In this document: positions 1 through 5,229 of the stretch, one piece after another
Layout of the letters: each line of letters begins with the position of its first letter
Numbering within the stretch: the first letter of the stretch is position 1
Source of the DNA: Methanosarcina sp.
GTDB lineage: Archaea; Halobacteriota; Methanosarcinia; Methanosarcinales; Methanosarcinaceae
Length of the DNA: 5,229 bases
Direction: 5' to 3'
Assembly (NCBI GenBank): GCA_017883485.1
Contig: JADGNM010000209.1
Coordinates: 1 to 5,229 of the forward strand
Made by a program: the position numbers and the translations under genes
Notes under the pieces: generated by a model
The model's database searches: none
Told to the model about the DNA's origin: nothing
Seen by the model: the letters and a program-made list of their open reading frames with translations, nothing else

Positions 1-69
1 ATATCAGTAAAAATTGTGAAAATTTACAGACATCTGCGGAAAGTGGGATATAGCAGAATTTTTTATTGA

Positions 70-540
70 AAAAAAATAAGTGGAATTATTACCCCAAATT
101 ATGATACTTGTTTGGATAACCAATTAAAAGTTTTTAATGTTAAACCAATTGTTGTGGAAGATGCCTTTAAGAAAATAAACTTATTGGATAACAATTTGTA
201 TTTTAAAATACATGGTAGTGTGGATATTGATATAGACGGCAAAAATCTTATTTTTGCACTTCATCACGAGGGACTTTCAAATCCTTGGAAAAGAGAACTT
301 TTAGCTAAAATGGTGAGAGATAAGTCTTTATTAATAGTTGGATATTCTGGTCTTGATTTTGATATATGCCCATTGTTATTAGAAACACAACTGAAAACTG
401 TTTTTTGGTATGTAAGAGGTGAAAACGTAGATGAAGTTATGAATAAATTGAGTCCAAATGCACTAGAATTCTATAAACAAAAAAATGGTTATTTTATAGT
501 AGGAAAAATGAGAGATCTTTTTTTACATATTAAGGAATGA
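70..540 (+). pseudogene. C-terminal fragment of a SIR2-like domain protein, 5' end broken
   Basis: The protein resembles the C-terminal part of SIR2-like (SIR2_2-type) NAD-binding domains. It has ITPNYD at nt 88-105, matching the family's ITTNYD element with Pro for the second Thr. KIHGS at nt 205-219 corresponds to the KxHG element with the conserved His. LLIVGYSGLDFDI around nt 328-366 is the closing Rossmann-like strand and loop. The N-terminal glycine-rich NAD motif is absent. The frame is open from nt 70 after a TGA at 67-69. A TTG at 112 is a possible start, but the family motif ITPNYD lies upstream of it, so 112 is unlikely to be the true start. Family-like sequence (DIAEFFIEKK) continues upstream in another frame, joined at an A8 run. 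SIR2-like domains of this kind often belong to NAD-depleting antiphage proteins or are uncharacterised; this fragment cannot be assigned to a system. It is probably a decayed remnant, with a sequencing error as the alternative. Confidence 0.6.
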
Positions 541-627
541 CGAAAATATAATTTAAAATATTTCTATTACCGATATTGTATTTGATGGTTATTTGAGGAA
601 ATGAAATTATAGAGCCATTTCCAAAGT
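541..627 (+). repeat. Copy A of a hairpin-forming dispersed repeat (MITE or IS-end-like)
   Basis: This stretch aligns without gaps to 5143-5229 in the same orientation, with about 14 differences over 87 positions by eye. Arms ATATAATT (546-553) and AATTATAG (605-612) pair over 7 bp. Inner arms TATTTC (559-564) and GAAATG (598-603) extend the pairing, with a bulge of five bases on one side and one on the other. The conserved loop contains TTACCGATAT. Similarity continues past the outer arm (GAGCCATTYCCAAAGT), so the element is longer than the hairpin on its right side. It starts directly after the stop codon of the SIR2-like fragment. No transposase is visible beside it. It could be a MITE, a solo IS terminus or a repeated structured RNA; the identity is unknown. 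Confidence 0.7.
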
Positions 628-782
628 GAAAACCTAAATTTATTTTTTAACAACCCCATAGCAGAAAATCCAGAGATAAAAACTCAAGATTAAATTATTT
701 CAGGCCAGAGGGTATCGGAATTTACTCTTCAAACTACGAGACCGAAACTCTAGATAAATTTTAGAAAGCATAAAAGAAGAAT
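628..782. other. Noncoding leader region upstream of cooS
   Basis: This AT-rich stretch lies between repeat copy A and cooS. I see no ORF, tRNA or convincing riboswitch. Possible TATA-like stretches are CTAAATTTATTT (634-645), ATTAAATTATTT (689-700) and GATAAATT (753-760). The last would place transcription start almost at the start codon, so the one at 689-700 fits a leadered transcript better. None is strong enough to call. A CO- or redox-responsive operator would be expected here if the operon is regulated, but I see no clear dyad. Confidence 0.4.
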
Positions 783-2726
783 GTGGGATATGAAATGGAA
801 CAGAAAGAAAATGAAAAAAGCATGGACTCTGACAGCGAAACCATGCTTAAGAAAGTATATGAGAAAAGCATTGACCCTGCAAGCCAGACCATACTTCTGA
901 AAGCTAAACAAGAAGGGGTAGAGACTGCCTGGGATCGATATGAAAAACAACTTCCTCAGTGCAGTTTCGGGCAACTTGGAGTTTGCTGCCGGAATTGTAA
1001 CATGGGCCCTTGCAGGATAGATCCCTTTGGGGAGGGCGCTGAGAAGGGAATATGTGGCGCTACTGCAGACATTATAGTTGCAAGAAATCTACTGAGGACG
1101 ATTGCAGCAGGCGCAGCAGCTCATTCAGACCATGCCAGAGACGCAGTGCTAGCCTTTAAGAAAATGAGTGAAGGAGCAGCCGGAAGTTACGCGATAAAAG
1201 ACGAAGCAAAGCTACTATCTCTTGCCTCGGAATATGGGATTCCTACGGAGGGAAAAAACCGTGAGAAAGTAGCATCCGAACTCGCAGACGCCCTGCTTCT
1301 TGAGTTTGGAAAACAGACCGGCTCCCTCCTATGTACCATGCGGGCTCCGGAGCCGCGGCTCAAACTCTGGACCGAGCTCGGAATAGTGCCCAGGGGAATT
1401 GACAGAGAAATCGTAGAATGTATGCACAGAACCCATATGGGTGTAGACAACAATGCAACCCATATCCTTCTGCAAGGACTGCGTACAGGACTATCGGACG
1501 GCTGGGGGGGATCGATGATTGCAACAGACGTCCAGGACATACTCTTCGGGACACCGCAACCGAGGATGAGCACTGTTAATCTTGGGGTACTTTCCAGAGA
1601 TAAGGTGAACGTAATCGTCCACGGGCATGAACCCATTCTCTCTGAAATGATTGTAGAGGCCGCAGAAGATTCCGAGCTTCTTAAACTTGCACAGGAAAAG
1701 GGTGCAGCAGGAATAAATGTTGCCGGAATCTGCTGTACTGGAAACGAAACCCTGATGCGCCACGGGACTCCAATAGCAGGAACATTCCTTCAGCAGGAAC
1801 TGGCAGTGATTACCGGAGCTGTAGAAGCCATGGTTGTAGATGTCCAGTGCGTTATGCCGTCTCTTGGAGAACTTTCAGGTTGCTATCACACAAAATTCAT
1901 ATCCACTTCTCCAAAAGCCGATTTCCCCAATACTGTAAGAATGGAATTTCATGAAGAGAAGGCATATGAAACTGCTAAAGAAATTATAAGAGTAGCCGTC
2001 GAAAATTTCCCTTTCCGGAATCCAGAAAAGGTAAATATCCCGAGAGAAAAGCAGGAGTGTATGGTCGGTTTTAGTGCAGAAGCCATACTCAATGCGCTTG
2101 GTGGAAGCCCTGATCCTTTAATTGAGGCAATAAAAAGCGGGGCAGTTTGGGGGGTAGGCGCGGTTGTCGGATGCAATAATGTAAAAATAAAGCATAACTA
2201 CGGGCATGTCAACCTTGTTAAGGAACTGATAAAAAACAATGTGCTTGTGGTCACAACCGGCTGCAACGCAATTGCATGTGCCGAAGCCGGGCTCCTTGTA
2301 CCCGAAGCATCCGAACTTGCCGGCGAGGGGCTGAAAGCCGTCTGTAAAGCGCTTGGTATACCTCCGGTCCTGCACATGGGTTCCTGTGTTGACATAAGCC
2401 GCATCCTTGTTCTTTCATCAGTGCTTGCGAATCGCCTGGGTATGGATATAAGCGACCTCCCGGTAGCAGGAGCAGCTCCTGAATGGATGAGTGAAAAAGC
2501 AGTAAGCATCGGGGCTTATGTAGTTTCTTCAGGCGTTTTTACCGTCCTAGGCACGGTTCCACCTGTTCTTGGAAGCCAGGCAGTAACAGCCCTTCTGACA
2601 AGAGACTTAAACAATGTTGTTGGAGCAAGCTTTGCGGTTGAGCCTGACCCATTCAAAGCCGCAGCCCTCATGCTTGAGCATATTGATGGAAAAAGGAAGT
2701 CACTGGGCTTGAACTCAGACAGGTGA
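783..2726 (+). CDS. cooS: Monofunctional Ni-Fe carbon monoxide dehydrogenase catalytic subunit
   Basis: It oxidises CO with water to CO2, two electrons and protons (reversibly), as a cytoplasmic homodimer. Numbering from GTG at 783: Cys60 and Cys68 fit the inter-subunit D-cluster; Cys69, Cys72, Cys77 and Cys91 fit the B-cluster. C-cluster ligands are His282 (HGHEP), Cys318 (ICCTGNE), Cys356 (VQCVMP), Cys464 (GCNN), Cys494 (TTGC) and Cys535 (GSCVD). Spacing matches Carboxydothermus CODH-II closely (constant offset of 21 up to His282). Lys572 fits catalytic Lys563, His114 fits His93, and Asp239 probably fits Asp219. Two later histidines of the His ladder are replaced by Asp120 and Leu123. Length (647 aa) is slightly above the usual 620-640, explained by a 16-residue tandem repeat at residues 11-42. 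ATG at 795 (fifth codon) is an equally possible start; no strong Shine-Dalgarno separates the two. Translationally coupled to the cooF-like gene. The product has all the metal ligands and looks intact. Confidence 0.96.
   Translation: MGYEMEQKENEKSMDSDSETMLKKVYEKSIDPASQTILLKAKQEGVETAWDRYEKQLPQCSFGQLGVCCRNCNMGPCRIDPFGEGAEKGICGATADIIVARNLLRTIAAGAAAHSDHARDAVLAFKKMSEGAAGSYAIKDEAKLLSLASEYGIPTEGKNREKVASELADALLLEFGKQTGSLLCTMRAPEPRLKLWTELGIVPRGIDREIVECMHRTHMGVDNNATHILLQGLRTGLSDGWGGSMIATDVQDILFGTPQPRMSTVNLGVLSRDKVNVIVHGHEPILSEMIVEAAEDSELLKLAQEKGAAGINVAGICCTGNETLMRHGTPIAGTFLQQELAVITGAVEAMVVDVQCVMPSLGELSGCYHTKFISTSPKADFPNTVRMEFHEEKAYETAKEIIRVAVENFPFRNPEKVNIPREKQECMVGFSAEAILNALGGSPDPLIEAIKSGAVWGVGAVVGCNNVKIKHNYGHVNLVKELIKNNVLVVTTGCNAIACAEAGLLVPEASELAGEGLKAVCKALGIPPVLHMGSCVDISRILVLSSVLANRLGMDISDLPVAGAAPEWMSEKAVSIGAYVVSSGVFTVLGTVPPVLGSQAVTALLTRDLNNVVGASFAVEPDPFKAAALMLEHIDGKRKSLGLNSDR
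813..908 (+). repeat. Tandem 48-nt duplication encoding two 16-residue units at the CooS N terminus
   Basis: Unit 1 (813-860) encodes EKSMDSDSETMLKKVY and unit 2 (861-908) encodes EKSIDPASQTILLKAK. Roughly three quarters of the bases match over the first 45 nt, and the period is an exact multiple of three. Unit 2 resembles the usual CooS start (xSIDPAxQ...), so unit 1 is probably the added copy. It precedes the D-cluster cysteines and should not disturb any metal site. Confidence 0.75.
2721..2726 (+). promoter_or_regulatory. Ribosome binding site of the cooF-like gene overlapping the cooS stop
   Basis: AGGTGA matches the archaeal anti-Shine-Dalgarno complement. It contains the cooS TGA stop codon (2724-2726) and sits six bases before the ATG at 2733. 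This fixes the start of the downstream gene and points to translational coupling and coordinated production of the two subunits. Confidence 0.8.
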
Positions 2727-2732
2727 TTTACA

Positions 2733-3284
2733 ATGAAAGATTTAATTATCCGGCCCGAGCGCTGCCTGGGCTGCCGCTCCTGTGAGATTGCCTGTGCTGT
2801 TGCCCATTCTAAGAGCAAAAGTCTCTTTTCGGCTTTAGGAGAACAACCGGCCCCGAAAAAGCGCATCTATGTGGATTGTTCACCTAATCTTGAAATCTCA
2901 ATTCCGATAACCTGCCGCCACTGTGAAGATGCTCCATGTGTTTCGGTTTGTCCCACAAAAGCTCTTTCCCAGGACGAAGTTACCAGCATTGTAAGCCATA
3001 ATCCAGACCGCTGCGTGGATTGCTGGACCTGTTCCATGGTCTGCCCCCGCTTTTTGCCTCTGTATCGGTTAATCCGTGTTATAGGCTGCTGGACCAGTTC
3101 TATGGCCTACAATCGTGGGGTAATCAGCAGACAAACAGATGCAGGCGTAAAATGTGACCTCTGCCAGGGCAGGGACATTCCTGCCTGTGTTGAGGCCTGC
3201 CCAACACATGCTCTTGTTTTTTACGAGCTAGAAGAGATTCCCGGAACAAAACTCCCTGAAACTACCTCTGAACTCACAGGATGA
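2733..3284 (+). CDS. cooF: CooF-like four-cluster [4Fe-4S] electron transfer protein
   Basis: It should accept electrons from the CooS D-cluster and relay them to an acceptor encoded elsewhere. Four cysteine motifs are visible: Cys11/14/17/21, Cys61/64/69/73, Cys94/97/100/104 and Cys141/144/152/156, the pattern of the CooF/HycB/DmsB-type polyferredoxin family. In that family motif 1 pairs with 4 and motif 2 with 3 to bind four clusters. There is no signal peptide or membrane segment, so it is cytoplasmic. Start is ATG 2733 with a strong AGGTGA site. Between motifs 3 and 4 is an unusual insertion: residues 119-124 (CWTSSM) repeat residues 97-102 (CWTCSM) 22 residues later but with the second Cys changed to Ser. 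The family normally passes straight from the CP of motif 3 to a GVI-like strand. All sixteen canonical cysteines remain. The partner assignment rests on adjacency and coupling to cooS. Confidence 0.9.
   Translation: MKDLIIRPERCLGCRSCEIACAVAHSKSKSLFSALGEQPAPKKRIYVDCSPNLEISIPITCRHCEDAPCVSVCPTKALSQDEVTSIVSHNPDRCVDCWTCSMVCPRFLPLYRLIRVIGCWTSSMAYNRGVISRQTDAGVKCDLCQGRDIPACVEACPTHALVFYELEEIPGTKLPETTSELTG
3021..3119 (+). repeat. Partial internal duplication in the third cluster motif of the cooF-like gene
   Basis: TGCTGGACC at 3021 recurs at 3087, 66 nt later, and similarity continues for about 30 bases (TGCTGGACCTGTTCCATGG versus TGCTGGACCAGTTCTATGG). The distance is 22 codons, so the frame is kept. 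The first copy keeps the Cys97/Cys100/Cys104 ligands; the second keeps only Cys119. The sequence between them (RFLPLYRLIRVIG) has no clear source in the second copy. Confidence 0.65.
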
Positions 3285-3310
3285 AAAAAGCATAAATCCA
3301 TGAAAATCCG

Positions 3311-3316
3311 TTTTTT
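3311..3316 (+). terminator. Oligo-T tract after cooF, candidate archaeal terminator
   Basis: A run of six T lies 27 bases after the cooF-like stop codon. Archaeal RNA polymerase commonly terminates at such tracts without a strong hairpin. The call is by sequence and position only. Confidence 0.35.
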
Positions 3317-3343
3317 GGCCGCGGAACCATTTTGAACTTTACA

Positions 3344-3360
3344 GTTGGATAATATCCAAC
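3344..3360. repeat. Perfect 7-bp inverted repeat in the cooF-uspA intergenic region
   Basis: GTTGGAT (3344-3350) and ATCCAAC (3354-3360) are perfect reverse complements separated by AAT, followed by a T-rich stretch. It could be a weak stem-loop helping to end the cooSF transcript, or a dyad operator for the downstream gene. A related but imperfect string (AATATCAACTTT) appears again around 3388-3399. Position alone does not decide between the two roles. Confidence 0.5.
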
Positions 3361-3429
3361 TTCAACTTTATTTTGTTTAATTGGACAAAAATATCAACTT
3401 TCAATGATCAATGTGGCTTATTGGTGAAA

Positions 3430-3437
3430 TTATAAAT
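3430..3437 (+). promoter_or_regulatory. Candidate TATA box of the universal stress protein gene
   Basis: TTATAAAT is the best archaeal TATA-like match in the 260-base gap after cooF. It would put transcription start near 3456-3462 and give a leader of about 85 bases. A clear upstream BRE purine element is not obvious. Confidence 0.35.
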
Positions 3438-3544
3438 TTTCTCCTAAACACACAATAGGAGATATATTTTAGGATCTGCTATCCCTTTTAGGGGCATTAT
3501 TCTATTCACATAGATAACTTAAAAAGAAAAGAGGGAAGTCAGGT

Positions 3545-4033
3545 ATGAATAGTAAAATTTACAGAAATATAATGGTTGCAACCGATGGTTCGGAATTTGT
3601 CAGGAGAGCTGTTGCTACAGCAATTGAAATCGCAAAGCTGAGCGAGGCAAAGCTTTATGCTGTGTACGTGATCGCAAATGACGAGTTCTCGATAACCTAT
3701 CCGAAAGATACTGAATTGGAAATGACTTTCCTGGACTACTTCAGGACTGAAGGCAAAGAAGCGAACGCTTATGTTGAGACCTCCGGAAGAGCCGAGAATG
3801 TTGAGGTAGAATCCGTAATCCTTGAAGGAAGCCCTTCGCGTGAGATTGTCGATTTTGCCGAAAAAAACGATATTGACCTTATTGTCATGGGCACACTCGG
3901 AAAAACCGGAATTCGGAGATTTTTGCTGGGAAGTGTGGCTGAGAATGTGGTAAGGCACTCGAGAAAAGCAGTACTTGTTGTAAGGGGAAAAATGTCGAAA
4001 AAGGTAAATAAATATCAAAAACTTTCGGAGTAG
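3545..4033 (+). CDS. Universal stress protein, UspA family, ATP-binding type
   Basis: This 162-residue single-domain Usp fold begins with the characteristic strand and Asp (NIMVATDGS, residues about 8-16). It carries the nucleotide-binding signature G-x2-G-x9-G-S in GTLGKTGIRRFLLGS, followed by the helix AENVVRHS and the closing strand VLVVRG. This is the MJ0577-like ATP-binding class; such proteins are cytoplasmic, usually homodimeric, and of diffuse stress-related function. Start ATG 3545 has GAGGG (3531-3535) nine bases upstream. It ends in two consecutive TAG codons (4031-4036). It is 260 bases from cooF with its own TATA-like box and is most likely a separate transcript; no functional tie to CO oxidation is shown. 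Family call is secure, physiological role unknown. Confidence 0.93.
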   Translation: MNSKIYRNIMVATDGSEFVRRAVATAIEIAKLSEAKLYAVYVIANDEFSITYPKDTELEMTFLDYFRTEGKEANAYVETSGRAENVEVESVILEGSPSREIVDFAEKNDIDLIVMGTLGKTGIRRFLLGSVAENVVRHSRKAVLVVRGKMSKKVNKYQKLSE

Positions 4034-4043
4034 TAGTTGCGGA

Positions 4044-4049
4044 TTTTTT
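4044..4049 (+). terminator. Oligo-T tract after the Usp gene
   Basis: A T6 run lies ten bases after the first stop codon of the Usp gene, in the convergent gap before the minus-strand kinase fragment. It is a plausible archaeal terminator, with no associated hairpin. The rest of the gap to 4219 shows no gene or clear structure. Confidence 0.35.
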
Positions 4050-4219
4050 CGGGATATTTGCATTTATGGGTTTACAGAAACAAGAACTCTTTCGCCCTTG
4101 TTCAACCTTCTCTTTGCTTCTTGTTTAAACAGCGTTATTAAACTATAGTGAACTCACGAATTAATTACCCTTTCAAACACAAATTAAAAGCATCTTGTTT
4201 AGTTATGAAGTGTTAATTT

Positions 4220-5155
4220 TTACTGTTCGGACTGCAATTGCTGTATGGCTGGCGCTGATGCTTGTTTATTTTTTTCCATTACTGTGAATCTTATAGTGAA
4301 CTCCGTCCCATTATTCCTTTTCAGTTCAAGTTTCCCATCTAACTGGTCTATAAGGGAAGCTACCAGCTGTATGCCAAGACTATCAAGATTTTCCCAATCA
4401 AGACTCTCAGGTATACCTATCCCATCATCTGAAACGGTCAGAGTAAAACTGTCACTCCTAAAGTCTTCGTTTGTGCTTTCTTCTATGCCATTTATACATT
4501 CTCTAGTTTTTTCACGGTAAAATTTGATTCGGATTTCTCCTTTATCTCTCCCTGAAAATGCATGTTTGAGGGAATTGGAAACAAGTTCGTTAATGATTAT
4601 CCCCAAGGGGATTGCAGTATCCATATCAAATAAAAGGTCCTCTTCCAGATCTATATTTAAGCTGACGTAGGTAACTCCAAGCCTGTATGTAAGGAAAAGA
4701 TTCTCAACGAGTTTCTCAAGGTATAGTGAGAAATTCAGTGTATTGTCTTCTCCGCCTTCATGCAGTTCCTCATGGATAAGTGCAATGGACATTACTCTGT
4801 CCTGGCTTTCCCTGAAGGCTTCCAGAACTTCCGAATCCTTAATATCTTTTTTGTTTTTGAACTTTTCAGCCTGAAGATCCAGCAGGGAGGAAATTACCTG
4901 AAGGTTATTCTTAATTCTGTGGTGGATTTCCTTTTTACGTGCAATCTCAATATTTACCAGAGCTTCTTCTGCCTTTTTACGCTCCGTAATATCCTGAACT
5001 GTCCCCTTCATTCGAATAGGGGTATTTATCTCATCAAAAATAACTTCACCCTGTGAATGGACTATGCGCTCTTCCCCATCAACTGAAACTATTTTATAAT
5101 CAATCGCATAGGGTTTTCCTTTTAAAGCTTCCTTAGGAATGATGAAACTATAATT
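4220..5155 (-). pseudogene. PAS-sensor histidine kinase (HisKA_2 type), C-terminal part, 5' truncated
   Basis: The open frame runs from just after an in-frame TGA (complement of 5156-5158) to TAA at 4220-4222, 311 codons. The first 48 residues (GKPYAIDYKIV...DEINTPIR), continuing into GTVQDITERKKAE, form the C-terminal half of a PAS domain and its PAC tail. Numbering from Met at 5011: the phosphoacceptor box EIHHRIKNNLQ has His31 as likely site. The N-box is NELVSNSLKHAF (Asn141, Asn146), the G1 box DDGIGIP (195-201), the G2 box SLGIQLV (211-217) and a final GTEFTIRF. The catalytic ATPase region is complete. The PAS start and any upstream sensor domains are missing because the frame stops inside repeat copy B. 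The ATG at 5011 lies inside the conserved PAS tail with no good ribosome binding site, so it is probably not a natural start. It is either a remnant or the separated 3' part of a disrupted gene. Ligand unknown. Confidence 0.8.
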
Positions 5156-5229
5156 TCAAGCATTTCTGTTACCGATATATTCTTTGATGTTTATTTAGGG
5201 AAATGGAATTATAGAGCCATTCCCAAAGT
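5143..5229 (+). repeat. Copy B of the hairpin-forming repeat, running to the window edge
   Basis: It aligns with copy A in the same orientation. Outer arms CTATAATT (5148-5155) and AATTATAG (5207-5214) pair perfectly over 8 bp. Inner arms CATTTC (5161-5166) and GAAATG (5200-5205) pair over 6 bp, with the same 5-versus-1 bulge seen in copy A. Pairing is better preserved here, so this may be the younger or less decayed copy. Its left boundary lies where the kinase frame ends; on the right it is cut by the window end, so any attached transposase would be outside. Confidence 0.7.

Noticed and set aside
112..114. TTG as the true start of the SIR2-like gene
   Set aside because: The conserved TNYD-type element lies upstream of it in the same open frame, so the fragment must have begun earlier.
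1187..2866. Several minus-strand open frames of 75-149 codons opposite cooS and the start of cooF
   Set aside because: They are antisense shadows of a strongly conserved coding frame, with no recognisable domains and no ribosome binding sites I could defend.
3481..3495. CCCT-TTT-AGGG as a terminator or regulatory hairpin
   Set aside because: A four-pair stem with a three-base loop is expected by chance and lies just upstream of the Usp start.
3539..4063. A 174-codon minus-strand frame opposite the Usp gene
   Set aside because: It overlaps almost the whole of a clear Usp-family gene and its translation shows no family features.
5009..5011. ATG as the natural start of a short soluble kinase
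   Set aside because: Typical PAS-domain sequence continues in frame for 48 residues upstream and no convincing ribosome binding site precedes the ATG, so a truncated longer kinase fits better.
4245..5056. Plus-strand frames opposite the histidine kinase
   Set aside because: The minus strand carries all kinase motifs; the plus-strand translations are low-complexity and lack starts with ribosome binding sites.
1..5229. CRISPR array, tRNA or rRNA genes
   Set aside because: No regularly spaced repeats, cloverleaf with TTCRA/CCA features or rRNA-like segments were seen on either strand.

Overview
The window looks like chromosomal DNA from a Methanosarcina-type methanogenic archaeon. The evidence is a monofunctional Ni-Fe carbon monoxide dehydrogenase (CooS) followed by a CooF-type iron-sulfur protein, a PAS/HisKA_2-type histidine kinase with the wording typical of methanosarcinal sensor kinases, AT-rich intergenic DNA, and archaeal-style oligo-T tracts instead of strong GC hairpin terminators. 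The assignment comes from reading the proteins and was not checked against a database.

Layout. (1) Positions 1-540 hold the 3' part of a SIR2-like domain gene whose frame is broken near the left edge; it is visibly more AT-rich than the genes that follow. (2) Positions 541-627 are one copy of a repeat that can fold into a long bulged hairpin; a second copy in the same orientation forms the right end of the window (5143-5229). (3) Positions 783-3284 are the core: cooS and a cooF-like gene, translationally coupled, with the cooF ribosome binding site overlapping the cooS stop codon. (4) Positions 3285-3544 are an intergenic region with a T6 tract, a 7-bp inverted repeat and a likely TATA box. 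(5) Positions 3545-4033 encode an ATP-binding-type universal stress protein. (6) Positions 4220-5155 (minus strand) hold the C-terminal half of a PAS-histidine kinase, cut off in its PAS domain where repeat copy B begins.

How the genes work together. CooS should oxidise CO to CO2 at a Ni-Fe-S C-cluster and pass electrons through its B and D clusters to the polyferredoxin-like CooF, which would hand them to a membrane or soluble acceptor encoded elsewhere. No hydrogenase, CooC Ni-insertion factor or CO sensor (CooA/RcoM) is visible here. The Usp protein and the kinase fragment are separate transcription units with no demonstrated link to CO metabolism.

The most unusual points are: two of the four histidines of the presumed CooS proton-transfer ladder are replaced (Asp120, Leu123); there is a 16-residue tandem duplication at the CooS N terminus; a 66-nt-spaced partial duplication inside the third cluster motif of CooF leaves a degenerate extra copy; and the hairpin repeat flanks the locus and coincides with the truncation of the kinase. 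I did not find a convincing wholly new system. These are modifications of known families plus a repeat element of unknown identity.
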